32,391 nt of DNA from Chloroflexota bacterium (lineage in GTDB: Bacteria > Chloroflexota > Anaerolineae > Anaerolineales > Anaerolineaceae), in the NCBI GenBank assembly GCA_029265085.1, contig JAJUJY010000030.1, positions 1 through 32,391 of the forward strand, given 5' to 3'. Of the stretch, positions 23,713 through 31,987 are shown one piece after another (the first letter of the stretch is position 1; each line of letters begins with the position of its first letter). The position numbers were made by a program, and so were the translations under genes. The notes under the pieces were generated by a model. It ran no database searches, was not told the origin of the DNA, and saw only the letters and a list, made by a program, of their open reading frames with translations.

Positions 23713-24074
23713 TGCATGAATTATCTGTCACTGAAAGTGTTCTCAACATTGCTTTGAAGCATGCCAATCAGGCAGAAGCCAGTCGCGTTACCGATATTCA
23801 TATCGTTATCGGTCAGTTATCTTCCATCGTGGACGATTCTGTCCAGTTTTATTGGGATTTGATCAGTCAGAATTCGATTTGCCAGGGCGCAATCCTTCAC
23901 TTTCAACGCATTCCGGCAAAAATGAATTGCCAGGAATGTAATCTGGATTTTGACTTAAAAGACCAGTTATCCCCCTGCCCGCGCTGCGGCAGCATTCGTT
24001 TGCGTGTTGCCCAGGGTGATGAGTTTTATATCGACAGTATTGAAATCGAAAAATTACCAGAGAGCAATTTATGA
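23712..24074 (+). CDS. hypA: hydrogenase nickel-insertion protein HypA
   Basis: A 120-residue nickel metallochaperone that works with HypB to load Ni into the hydrogenase large subunit. It begins MHELS, in which His2 and the N-terminus bind nickel. The structural zinc site is C73, C76 (CQEC), C89 and C92 (CPRC). Length and layout are standard. It overlaps hypB by the ATGA at 24071-24074, so translation is probably coupled. It heads the hypABFCDE run and may be leaderless. Confidence 0.97.
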   Translation: MHELSVTESVLNIALKHANQAEASRVTDIHIVIGQLSSIVDDSVQFYWDLISQNSICQGAILHFQRIPAKMNCQECNLDFDLKDQLSPCPRCGSIRLRVAQGDEFYIDSIEIEKLPESNL

Positions 24075-24739
24075 CCACAACCCGTGTTCCCGTTATCGAA
24101 AAAATCTTAAATGCCAATGATCAGGTAGCTGATTTAAACCGTAAGTTATTGGACGAACATCAAGTATTATCAATAAATTTAATGGCTTCACCCGGAGCTG
24201 GGAAGACAAGTTTTATTTTGCAGACAATCCGCTCGTTAATCCCTGATTACCGCCTGGGTGTCGTGGAAGGCGATACAGCACCGGTCACAATCGATGCAGA
24301 TAAAGTCAACGCAGCTGGTATGCCGGCTGTGCAAATCAATACCGGGGGAGATTGCCACCTGGATGCAGTCATGCTCCGAGCAGGCTTGAATCAATTGCCC
24401 CTTGCAGACCTGGATTTGATCATCGTAGAAAATGTTGGGAATCTGATCTGCCCAGCAGCTTTCAACCTGGGAACGCATCTCAATGTCCTGATCGCCAGCA
24501 TCCCTGAAGGGGATGACAAACCGTATAAGTACACCAGTATTTATCGGGGTGTGGATGTCTTAATCATCAATAAGACCGATTTGATGCCTTATATTGACTT
24601 TAATATGGATTATTTCCGGCAGGGCGTTGAAATGCTTAACCCTGGCCTGATTACATTCCCGATGTCCTGCAAAACCGGTGAAGGGGTAGCCGAATGGGCG
24701 AACTGGTTAAAGGAAAAAATCATTCAAAGTAAAAAGTAA
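24071..24739 (+). CDS. hypB: hydrogenase nickel-incorporation GTPase HypB
   Basis: A 222-residue SIMIBI-class GTPase that drives nickel transfer to the hydrogenase. The P-loop ASPGAGKTS is at 39-47, the metal site GGDCHLD has C95 and H96, and the guanine motif NKTDL starts at N167. It lacks both the histidine-rich stretch and the N-terminal CxxCGC nickel-storing motif found in some homologues, so it probably does not store nickel. It overlaps hypA by 4 bases and hypF by one base (TAATG). Confidence 0.97.
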   Translation: MTTTRVPVIEKILNANDQVADLNRKLLDEHQVLSINLMASPGAGKTSFILQTIRSLIPDYRLGVVEGDTAPVTIDADKVNAAGMPAVQINTGGDCHLDAVMLRAGLNQLPLADLDLIIVENVGNLICPAAFNLGTHLNVLIASIPEGDDKPYKYTSIYRGVDVLIINKTDLMPYIDFNMDYFRQGVEMLNPGLITFPMSCKTGEGVAEWANWLKEKIIQSKK

Positions 24740-27048
24740 TGGACTCGACCGCAAGTGGTGCCAAAATTTGGGTAACGGGAATTGTTCAAGGGGTAGGTTT
24801 CCGTCCATTTATATATAATCTGGCAGCGCGCTGTCAAATAACTGGTTGGGTAAGGAATACCTCCAGCGGTGTTGAAATTGAAATTAATGGATTTCAATCG
24901 CAAATTCAAGCGTTTCTTAATGAACTTCGCATTAATCCTCCCCCTCTTGCGCGAATTGACACAATCAAGGTTGAGGATTGCACGCCAAATGGATATATTG
25001 GTTTTATAATTCTGGAAAGCCAACCCCAACCAGGGGATTTTATGCCCATTTCTCCAGACGTGGGAATTTGTCCGGACTGCCAGCGTGAATTGTTTGATCC
25101 TGCTGACCGGCGTTATCGCTACCCGTTTATCAACTGCACCAATTGTGGTCCACGGTTCACCATTATCCAGGATATTCCCTACGACCGCCCCAAAACCACA
25201 ATGGCAACCTTTCCACTTTGCCCAGAATGCGGCAAAGAGTATCACAACCCGGTAAACCGCCGCTTTCATGCACAACCCGTTGCCTGCCCGGTTTGCGGAC
25301 CGCACATCTGGTTTGAAGCACAAGGGAAACTATTGGGTGAGAGGGAAGAAGCAATTCAGGTTGCGCGGTCATGGTTGAAGGCAGGAAAAATCCTGGCAAT
25401 CAAAGGTCTTGGAGGGTTTCATCTGGCTTGTGACGCAGCCAATCACCAGGCTATGGCGGAATTACGTAACCGTAAAAAACGCAGCGATAAACCCTTTGCC
25501 TTGATGGCTTTTAATGAGAGTATCATCAGCAAATACGCGCATGTATCTCCATCAGAAGAAGCCTTGCTAAGATCCCGCCAAAATCCTATCGTGCTGCTGC
25601 CCTGGAAAAAAGATACCAACCTCGTTCCAGAGATTGCCCCAGCACAAAACACCCTGGGATTTATGCTGCCGTACACCCCGCTGCACCTGCTTCTTTTAGA
25701 ACCAGAGCCTGGCTATCCAGAAGTTTTGGTAATGACCAGTGGAAACTTAAGTGAAGAACCTATTGCTTATCAAGATGAAGAAGCCAATACACGCCTGACT
25801 GGATTAGCAGACGGATTTTTGCTGCACAATCGACCCATTCACATGCGCGTGGACGACTCCGTAGCAAAAATAGTGGGAAATGAAACGTATTTCATTCGCC
25901 GTTCGCGTGGATATGCACCAGACCCAATCCGGTTACCAAAAGAGATACCATCCCTATTGGCTGCAGGAGCAGAGTTAAAAAATACTTTTTGTTTAACTCG
26001 CAAAGATTATGCATTCCTCAGCCATCATATTGGCGATATGGAAAACTATGAAACCCTGCGGTCTTTTGAAGAAGGGATTTCGCATTTTGAGCGCTTATTT
26101 CGGGTGAATCCTCAATTCATCGCCTGCGATCTGCACCCCAACTACCTGGCTACCCGCTACGCCCAGCAGCGTGCGCAATCAGAAAACCTGCCCCTGATAC
26201 AGGTACAGCATCATCATGCTCACCTGGCTGCCTGCCTGGCTGACAATCATTGGCAAACCAGCGATCCGGTCATCGGTTTATCGTTTGATGGTACCGGTTA
26301 CGGAACAGATGGCACAATCTGGGGAGGTGAGGTTTTAGTTGGCAGCTATGACGGTTACCAACGTCATGCCCACCTCAAATACGTTCCCCTGCCTGGCGGG
26401 GATGTCGCTGTTCGTAAACCTGCTCGTATGGCCTTGTCACACCTTTGGGCATCCGGAATCGATTGGGAATCAGATCTCCCGGCAGTGGAAGCTTTGTGCA
26501 GCGACGAACGAAATATGCTTTTATCCCAAATCACGAGACAAATTAACTCGCCCCTCACCTCCAGTATGGGACGATTATTTGATGCTGCATCAGCATTACT
26601 GGGTATTCGTTCGATTGCGACGTATGAAGGCCAGGCAGCCATCGAGATGGAAATGGCAGCTGACGAAAATGAAAATGGCTGGTATGATTTTGATATTCAG
26701 AATGGGGTGATAGATCCAGCCCCGGTATGGATAAGCTTGATCCATGATTGGCGTAAAGGGCTCAAAACCCCAGTTTTAGCAGCCCGATTTCACAACTCAG
26801 TTTGCCATCTGGCACTTCAATTATGCTTAGCAGTTCGCCAGCAAACTCAATTGAACACTGCTGCATTAAGCGGTGGTGTCTGGCAAAATAATTATTTGCT
26901 GAGCAAAACAATCCATTTGCTGAAGCAAAATGGATTTACTGTCTTATGGCATCATCAAGTTCCAACCAATGATGGCAGTATTGCTTTAGGTCAGGCTATG
27001 ATCGCCGCAACTTTTATTGAACGGGGTGAATTAGCACCCAGAGAGTGA
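24739..27048 (+). CDS. hypF: carbamoyltransferase HypF
   Basis: A 769-residue enzyme that makes carbamoyl-AMP from carbamoyl phosphate and passes the carbamoyl group to HypE for cyanide-ligand synthesis. Domains in order: acylphosphatase (about 5-95, GIVQGVGFRPF with R22), two zinc fingers (CPDC...CTNC and CPEC...CPVC, about 108-190), YrdC/Sua5-like (about 200-385, KGLGGFHLACDA), and a Kae1-like domain to the end (HHHAH, SFDGTGYG, SGGVWQNN). Length and order are complete. It starts one base before the end of hypB and lacks its own strong ribosome site, consistent with coupling. Confidence 0.97.
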   Translation: MDSTASGAKIWVTGIVQGVGFRPFIYNLAARCQITGWVRNTSSGVEIEINGFQSQIQAFLNELRINPPPLARIDTIKVEDCTPNGYIGFIILESQPQPGDFMPISPDVGICPDCQRELFDPADRRYRYPFINCTNCGPRFTIIQDIPYDRPKTTMATFPLCPECGKEYHNPVNRRFHAQPVACPVCGPHIWFEAQGKLLGEREEAIQVARSWLKAGKILAIKGLGGFHLACDAANHQAMAELRNRKKRSDKPFALMAFNESIISKYAHVSPSEEALLRSRQNPIVLLPWKKDTNLVPEIAPAQNTLGFMLPYTPLHLLLLEPEPGYPEVLVMTSGNLSEEPIAYQDEEANTRLTGLADGFLLHNRPIHMRVDDSVAKIVGNETYFIRRSRGYAPDPIRLPKEIPSLLAAGAELKNTFCLTRKDYAFLSHHIGDMENYETLRSFEEGISHFERLFRVNPQFIACDLHPNYLATRYAQQRAQSENLPLIQVQHHHAHLAACLADNHWQTSDPVIGLSFDGTGYGTDGTIWGGEVLVGSYDGYQRHAHLKYVPLPGGDVAVRKPARMALSHLWASGIDWESDLPAVEALCSDERNMLLSQITRQINSPLTSSMGRLFDAASALLGIRSIATYEGQAAIEMEMAADENENGWYDFDIQNGVIDPAPVWISLIHDWRKGLKTPVLAARFHNSVCHLALQLCLAVRQQTQLNTAALSGGVWQNNYLLSKTIHLLKQNGFTVLWHHQVPTNDGSIALGQAMIAATFIERGELAPRE

Positions 27049-27057
27049 GATATTTCC

Positions 27058-27324
27058 ATGTGTCTTGGTATCCCCGGAAAAATTATTGAATTATATGAAC
27101 AATCCAGCTTGCATATGGCGAAGATTGATTTTGGTGGAGTAACGCGCGAAGCCTGCGTTGAAACTCTTCCGGACGCAAAAGTTGGTGATTACACCATCGT
27201 GCACGCTGGCTTTGCTTTGAATTTATTAAGCGAAGAAGAAGCGTTAGAAACGCTTTCCATGTTGAGAGAAATTGGTGCAATTGAAGAAGAATTAAACGCT
27301 GGGCGCGAATCTGCAGAGGTTTAA
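27058..27324 (+). CDS. hypC: hydrogenase assembly chaperone HypC
   Basis: An 88-residue HypC/HybG family protein that carries the Fe(CN)2CO unit with HypD and hands it to the large-subunit precursor. The defining N-terminus MCLGIPGKI with Cys2 is present, followed by the small beta barrel with [12 protein letters not shown]. It lies 9 bases after hypF and 2 bases before hypD. Its acidic C-terminal tail is ordinary for the family. Confidence 0.96.
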   Translation: MCLGIPGKIIELYEQSSLHMAKIDFGGVTREACVETLPDAKVGDYTIVHAGFALNLLSEEEALETLSMLREIGAIEEELNAGRESAEV

Positions 27325-27326
27325 TT

Positions 27327-28427
27327 ATGGATGTCACCCAATTTTCGCAATCATTTCGCGATGCCGACCTGGTTCAAGGCGTCATCCGTGAAATTCGCCG
27401 GACAGTCACGCAGCCCTGGGTATTAATGGAAATTTGCGGTGGGCAAACCCATGCCATCATGCAGTATGGATTAGACCAGCTCCTGCCCCCGGAAGTGGAA
27501 TTAGTTCATGGTCCTGGTTGCCCTGTTTGTGTCACTCCGCTGGAGTTGATTGACAAAGCCCTCGCCATTGCAGCACAACCCAATGTGATTTTCTGTTCAT
27601 ACGGCGATATGCTGCGCGTGCCAGGCTCAAACCAGGATTTGTTTTCGATCAAAGCGGCTGGTGGAAAAGTCCGCGTGGTTTATTCGCCGCTCGACGCAGT
27701 AAAAATTGCCCAAGAGAATCCAGACCAGCAGGTCGTATTTTTTGCAATTGGTTTTGAAACGACTGCGCCGGCAAATGCGATGAGTGTCATTCAAGCCAAA
27801 GCCCTCGGATTAAAAAATTATTCCGTCCTGGTATCTCAGGTTTGCGTTCCCCCAGCCATGCATGCGATCCTGGGTTCTCCGCATAACCGCGTCCAGGGAT
27901 TTTTATTGGCCGGACATGTATGCTCAGTGATGGGTTACTGGGAATATCCGCCCATTGCTGAAAAATACGGCGTTCCCATGACTGTGACCGGTTTTGAACC
28001 GTTAGATTTAGTTCAGGGCATTCTGGTTAATATCCAGATGCTCGAGGCTGGAAAAATCACGGTTGAAAATGCTTACCCGCGATTGGTAACCAAAGAAGGT
28101 AATCGGTCTGCTCAAGCAATTATCAACAAGGTATACCAACCAGTGGATCAGAACTGGCGCGGAATTGGAACCATACCGGCCAGCGGTTGGGGATTACGCC
28201 CTGAATGGGCTGATTTTGATGCCGCACAGCGATTCGATGTGGGACATATTCAAACCAAAGAATCACCCATTTGCATTGCCGGCCAAATCTTGCAGGGGAT
28301 GAAAAAGCCATCGGAATGCCCTGCCTTTGGTTCATTGTGTTCGCCAAAGAATCCATTAGGTGCGCCGATGGTTTCCAGCGAGGGCGCTTGCTCAGCTTAT
28401 TATCGCTTTGCGCGTACCAACGATTAA
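27327..28427 (+). CDS. hypD: hydrogenase iron-cofactor assembly protein HypD
   Basis: A 366-residue [4Fe-4S] scaffold on which the iron with its CN and CO ligands is built. Conserved active-site thiols are C37 (EICGGQTHA) and C65/C68 (HGPGCPVC). GFETTAPA and the C-terminal cysteines ([22 protein letters not shown]) that hold the iron-sulfur cluster are also seen. The start is two bases after the hypC stop; the ribosome site lies in the hypC end. A normal-length protein with no missing key residue. Confidence 0.97.
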   Translation: MDVTQFSQSFRDADLVQGVIREIRRTVTQPWVLMEICGGQTHAIMQYGLDQLLPPEVELVHGPGCPVCVTPLELIDKALAIAAQPNVIFCSYGDMLRVPGSNQDLFSIKAAGGKVRVVYSPLDAVKIAQENPDQQVVFFAIGFETTAPANAMSVIQAKALGLKNYSVLVSQVCVPPAMHAILGSPHNRVQGFLLAGHVCSVMGYWEYPPIAEKYGVPMTVTGFEPLDLVQGILVNIQMLEAGKITVENAYPRLVTKEGNRSAQAIINKVYQPVDQNWRGIGTIPASGWGLRPEWADFDAAQRFDVGHIQTKESPICIAGQILQGMKKPSECPAFGSLCSPKNPLGAPMVSSEGACSAYYRFARTND

Positions 28428-28451
28428 AATACAGGACATTAAAGGATCATC

Positions 28452-29531
28452 ATGGAAGAAACATCCTTACCGATCATAGAAGGGCCAGTTTGCCCGATGC
28501 CCCTGCGCCATAATGAAAAAATTGTCATGGGACACGGCAGCGGTGGACGAATGACCCAGGAATTAATTGAAGGTGTTTTTAAACCTTTCCTTTCCAGCCC
28601 GCCATTAAATGCCGGAAACGACTTTGCACGGGTTGACCTGCCTGCTGGAGCAGCATTCCAAGGAAATCTGGCTGTATCCACCGATTCTCACATCGTTTTT
28701 CCTCTCTTTTTCCCCGGCGGTGATATTGGCAAGCTGGCTGTATGTGGAACTGTAAACGATGTCAGTATGTCAGGCGCAATTCCACTGTACTTAACCGCTG
28801 GTTTTATTTTAGAAGAAGGTCTTTCTGTCGATCTTCTTCAAAAGGTGATTTCCTCAATGCAGGCAGCTGCTCAAGAAGCAGGAGTGCAGATCATTGCAGG
28901 GGATACTAAAGTGGTTGAAAAAGGAAAAGCCGATGGGCTGTTTATCAACACTGCCGGTGTTGGGTGGATCCCACCACATTCCAACATTGGGGGAGACCAG
29001 GCAAAACCCGGTGATGTCGTCATCATCTCAGGCACAATAGGCGATCACGGGATTGCCGTGTTGGCTGAACGCGGTGAGCTTGGCTTTGAAACAGACGTAG
29101 AATCTGATGTTGCCCCACTGAATCATCTCATCCGTGCCGTTTTGAATGCAGCACCGCATACGCATGTTTTGCGCGATCCAACCCGCGGTGGTCTGGCAAC
29201 AACTCTGAATGAAATCGCAGGACAATCAAAAGTTTCTATTCTGCTCGATGAGAAATCAATCCCCGTAAAACCGGCTGTACGGGCTGCCTGCGAGATGTTA
29301 GGCTTTGACCCACTCTATATTGCCAATGAAGGCAAAGTAATCGTTATCGTCCCTTCTGACGAGGCTGAAGCAGCTTTAAATGCGCTTAAAGCGCACCCTT
29401 ACGGCACGATGGCTGCGCGCATCGGTGTCGTGAATGACTCTCCGGCAGGTCGTGTTCTCTTACGAACATTAATTGGCGGAACCAGAATCCTGGATGTTCT
29501 GGCTGGTGAAATGCTTCCGAGAATCTGTTAA
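28452..29531 (+). CDS. hypE: hydrogenase cyanide-ligand synthesis protein HypE
   Basis: A 359-residue PurM-like ATPase that dehydrates the carbamoyl group on its C-terminal cysteine to thiocyanate. The protein ends in PRIC, with the reactive C359 as last residue, and has GHGSGGRM near the start of the core and GTVNDVSMSGA. The first 22 or so residues extend beyond the usual start of the core. AAAGGA supports ATG 28452. Its stop overlaps that of the convergent serine hydrolase gene within TTAA at 29528-29531. Confidence 0.97.
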   Translation: MEETSLPIIEGPVCPMPLRHNEKIVMGHGSGGRMTQELIEGVFKPFLSSPPLNAGNDFARVDLPAGAAFQGNLAVSTDSHIVFPLFFPGGDIGKLAVCGTVNDVSMSGAIPLYLTAGFILEEGLSVDLLQKVISSMQAAAQEAGVQIIAGDTKVVEKGKADGLFINTAGVGWIPPHSNIGGDQAKPGDVVIISGTIGDHGIAVLAERGELGFETDVESDVAPLNHLIRAVLNAAPHTHVLRDPTRGGLATTLNEIAGQSKVSILLDEKSIPVKPAVRAACEMLGFDPLYIANEGKVIVIVPSDEAEAALNALKAHPYGTMAARIGVVNDSPAGRVLLRTLIGGTRILDVLAGEMLPRIC

Positions 29532-31060
29532 GGATTTTCTCGATAAATTGTCGGTCCAAATGCCCAGCTTGCCTGGGCATTTATGTTAAAAAAGTTATAG
29601 ACAGTCTGACTGATTTCAGCGATTAATTGGTTGGCTGGATTAAATAATAGCTGATTCTGGTCATACAGAAAGATCGTGAGCACGTAATCCGCTGCCGGTG
29701 AATATACAACAGCCACGTCGCTTAGTGAATGCAGCAAACCATCACTCTCTTCTGTCCAGCCGTGTTTATGCCCCACCGGTGTGCCTTCCGGTAAGCCCGC
29801 TTCAATTAATACGCCGATTTTATTTCGCTTCATGACGTCTGCCATAACCTGGCATTTCTCCTGGGTAATTTCTCCTGGGAATGCCTCAATTAATATCCCC
29901 TGCCCAGACTGCGCACATTCGTAAATCGCTTTTAATAAAATCCCCATTTCACCCGGAGAAGTCTGGTTATACACGTCGGGAGAGGTGGTGATGTCCGTAC
30001 GAGTATTTGCAGGTGTTTCCACCAACTGCAGCAATGGTGCCCCCAGGTAAAAGTAGCCTGCCAGAAAAGTGTTTTGCAGACCTAATTTTTTCAAATCGTT
30101 GGTAACTTCCAGCGGAGCCAAATTTCCACCCAATAACGAATCCATTAATGTATCAGCGGGCGGGTTTTCCGAAAGTACCATCATCCGATCCAATAAATCC
30201 AACACCTCAGTTGGCACAGGCTCGGGTACTTTTCGTAAAGCAGAAATCATCACCGGAATTTTGATGGTGCTGGCTGCTGAAAAAGCAATATCCACCGGAA
30301 AGGATTGTTTATTCTGTACAGCAAAGTGCAGCGCGCTCTCACTGCCACGCAATCCTTGAATATAAATCTCGGCAATGCCATCAAAACCAGCTCGCTCCAA
30401 TTTTTGCTGTAAAAACGCTTGAAGTACTGCTGAATTCGCATTTCCGGCTCGCTCAGAGAATATAACCAAATCTACCTTGCGCCCCATTGGAGACAGTAAT
30501 GCCGACTCAATTTGGATTGCTGAAGCATCGACATCCAATCGATATCCACTTTCACCGGATGTGAAATTCGTTGTCCCCGGGACCATCATGGCCGGTTTGC
30601 CGGGTTGGTCGTACCGAGGCACAATCTCGGTTTGCAAAAAGCGTTTTAGCACTTCGTGGTCAACCTGCGCAGATAATGGTAAGTTAATGGGGGCGATGTT
30701 TTTTCTACCCCATAACCATTGCCAGTATCCCCCTAAAGAAACCTGAACTCCAGCTTGCTGCGCAGCGGTATCGACCATGCTGGAAAGATCAATTTTCAAA
30801 CCCAGATCAAGCGGAGATACCTGGATCAAACCACCCTGGTAGCTAAGTTGAACAGGCTGTAGATAGACTTCTTCAAGGCGAACCTTTGCCTGATCCTGGT
30901 TTAGCCCACCAACAGGAATTCCGGCAATTTTCGAATCGAGAGGGAATCCAGTGGAAGAATTTTTATAGTCCTGGTAACCCCAGAGAATAAGTCCAAATGC
31001 CGCCAATAAAAAAATTGCCGTTAAGATTCTAAAAAAAAGAAATCGATGATTTTTGTTCAC
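29528..31060 (-). CDS. membrane-anchored class A beta-lactamase-fold serine hydrolase
   Basis: A 510-residue protein on the minus strand. An N-terminal membrane helix (about 10-28) anchors it outside. A YoaR-like peptidoglycan-binding type domain follows (GIPVGGLNQDQA, about 47 on), then a class A beta-lactamase-like domain (about 220-500). Catalytic S264-T-I-K267, SEN at 297-299 in place of SDN, and K432-H-G434 in place of KTG are present. The change from KTG and the fused N-terminal domain suggest a cell-wall-related hydrolase rather than an antibiotic-resistance enzyme, though beta-lactamase activity is not excluded. The start is GTG with TTAGGAGC 8 bases upstream. Its end runs into hypE. 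Confidence 0.85.
   Translation of the reverse strand: MNKNHRFLFFRILTAIFLLAAFGLILWGYQDYKNSSTGFPLDSKIAGIPVGGLNQDQAKVRLEEVYLQPVQLSYQGGLIQVSPLDLGLKIDLSSMVDTAAQQAGVQVSLGGYWQWLWGRKNIAPINLPLSAQVDHEVLKRFLQTEIVPRYDQPGKPAMMVPGTTNFTSGESGYRLDVDASAIQIESALLSPMGRKVDLVIFSERAGNANSAVLQAFLQQKLERAGFDGIAEIYIQGLRGSESALHFAVQNKQSFPVDIAFSAASTIKIPVMISALRKVPEPVPTEVLDLLDRMMVLSENPPADTLMDSLLGGNLAPLEVTNDLKKLGLQNTFLAGYFYLGAPLLQLVETPANTRTDITTSPDVYNQTSPGEMGILLKAIYECAQSGQGILIEAFPGEITQEKCQVMADVMKRNKIGVLIEAGLPEGTPVGHKHGWTEESDGLLHSLSDVAVVYSPAADYVLTIFLYDQNQLLFNPANQLIAEISQTVYNFFNINAQASWAFGPTIYRENP
29558..29582 (+). terminator. terminator-like hairpin of the hyp operon inside the convergent gene
   Basis: A perfect 10-bp stem (29558-29567 with 29573-29582) with a 5-base loop lies 27 bases after the hypE stop and ends in CATTTATGTT on the plus strand. 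It falls within the last codons of the minus-strand hydrolase, so the same bases serve both purposes. Confidence 0.55.
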
Positions 31061-31121
31061 AATGCCGCTCCTAAGTTAGACAATGATGATTCTACCAGAG
31101 AGTAAGGCTTTACAACACGCC

Positions 31122-31149
31122 TTGACAATCGCCACTAACCCTTTATACT
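31122..31149 (+). promoter_or_regulatory. sigma70-type promoter of the methyltransferase gene
   Basis: A consensus TTGACA (31122-31127) and TATACT (31144-31149) are separated by 16 bases, 29 bases before the ATG. This is the best-matching promoter in the window. Confidence 0.7.
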
Positions 31150-31177
31150 TACTCCATATCTTAAAAAGCGAGGAAAT

Positions 31178-31978
31178 ATGAAATACGACTACCGGGAAAC
31201 CACTAACGATCTCTTAAAACGGATCGACATCCACACCAAATTCGGCAGCCGCAATATTGACCAGTGGATGCTGGAATTATTGCCCCTGAAAAAAGGTACA
31301 AAAATTTTGGACGTAGGCTGCGGTGCTGGTAAACAGTGTTTTTCTTACTTCAATCACCTGAATGGTGATGTAGAAATCACCGGAGGTGATGTCAATGCGG
31401 AACTTCTAGATCAAGCTGTCAAAGAAAATGACCGGGCCGGCGCATCGGTAAAATTTATGACGCTGGATTTCAACAAAGAATTCCCTCTGGAAAGCAACCA
31501 GTTTGATCTTGCCTCCTGCTGTTTCGCAATTTACTACTCGGAAAATATTCCCCTCACCATTAAAGAAATGCATCGCGTATTAAAACCTGGCGGTGTCTTA
31601 TTTACTTCCGGCCCCATGCCTGAAAACAAGAAGATGTTTTATGACATCATCAAAGAAGCAACGCAAAGGACAATCCCGCCCATGCCCGGCAGCTCACGCT
31701 ATGGCAGCGAAATTTTATCCACGATGCGTGCCCAGTTCTCCGAAGTGGAAGTCCATATTTTCGAGAACCCATTAACTTTTGAATCCGTTGAGCCCTTCAT
31801 CGAATATACGCGTGCGTCCCTTTCAGAAGACCGCAAACTTTGGAACAGCTTCTTCCAAACCAAAGAAGACTTCAATATTATTATGGAAAAAATTGAACAG
31901 GTAGCTTCCCGCCGTCTGGCCGAGGAAGGCAAACTGGTCATGACCAAGGTTGTTGGCGGTTTCCTGGCAAAGAAGTAA
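31178..31978 (+). CDS. class I SAM-dependent methyltransferase
   Basis: A 266-residue Rossmann-fold methyltransferase. SAM-binding motif I is ILDVGCGAG at 43-51, with an acidic partner in GGDVNAE, and post-motif HRVLKPGGVLFTSGP. No transmembrane part. The substrate cannot be told from sequence; the following PIG-L deacetylase gene, 9 bases downstream, suggests a sugar- or natural-product-modifying pair, which is inference. GAGGAA precedes the ATG, and a strong promoter lies at 31122-31149. Confidence 0.88.
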   Translation: MKYDYRETTNDLLKRIDIHTKFGSRNIDQWMLELLPLKKGTKILDVGCGAGKQCFSYFNHLNGDVEITGGDVNAELLDQAVKENDRAGASVKFMTLDFNKEFPLESNQFDLASCCFAIYYSENIPLTIKEMHRVLKPGGVLFTSGPMPENKKMFYDIIKEATQRTIPPMPGSSRYGSEILSTMRAQFSEVEVHIFENPLTFESVEPFIEYTRASLSEDRKLWNSFFQTKEDFNIIMEKIEQVASRRLAEEGKLVMTKVVGGFLAKK

Positions 31979-31987
31979 GCTGCACAA

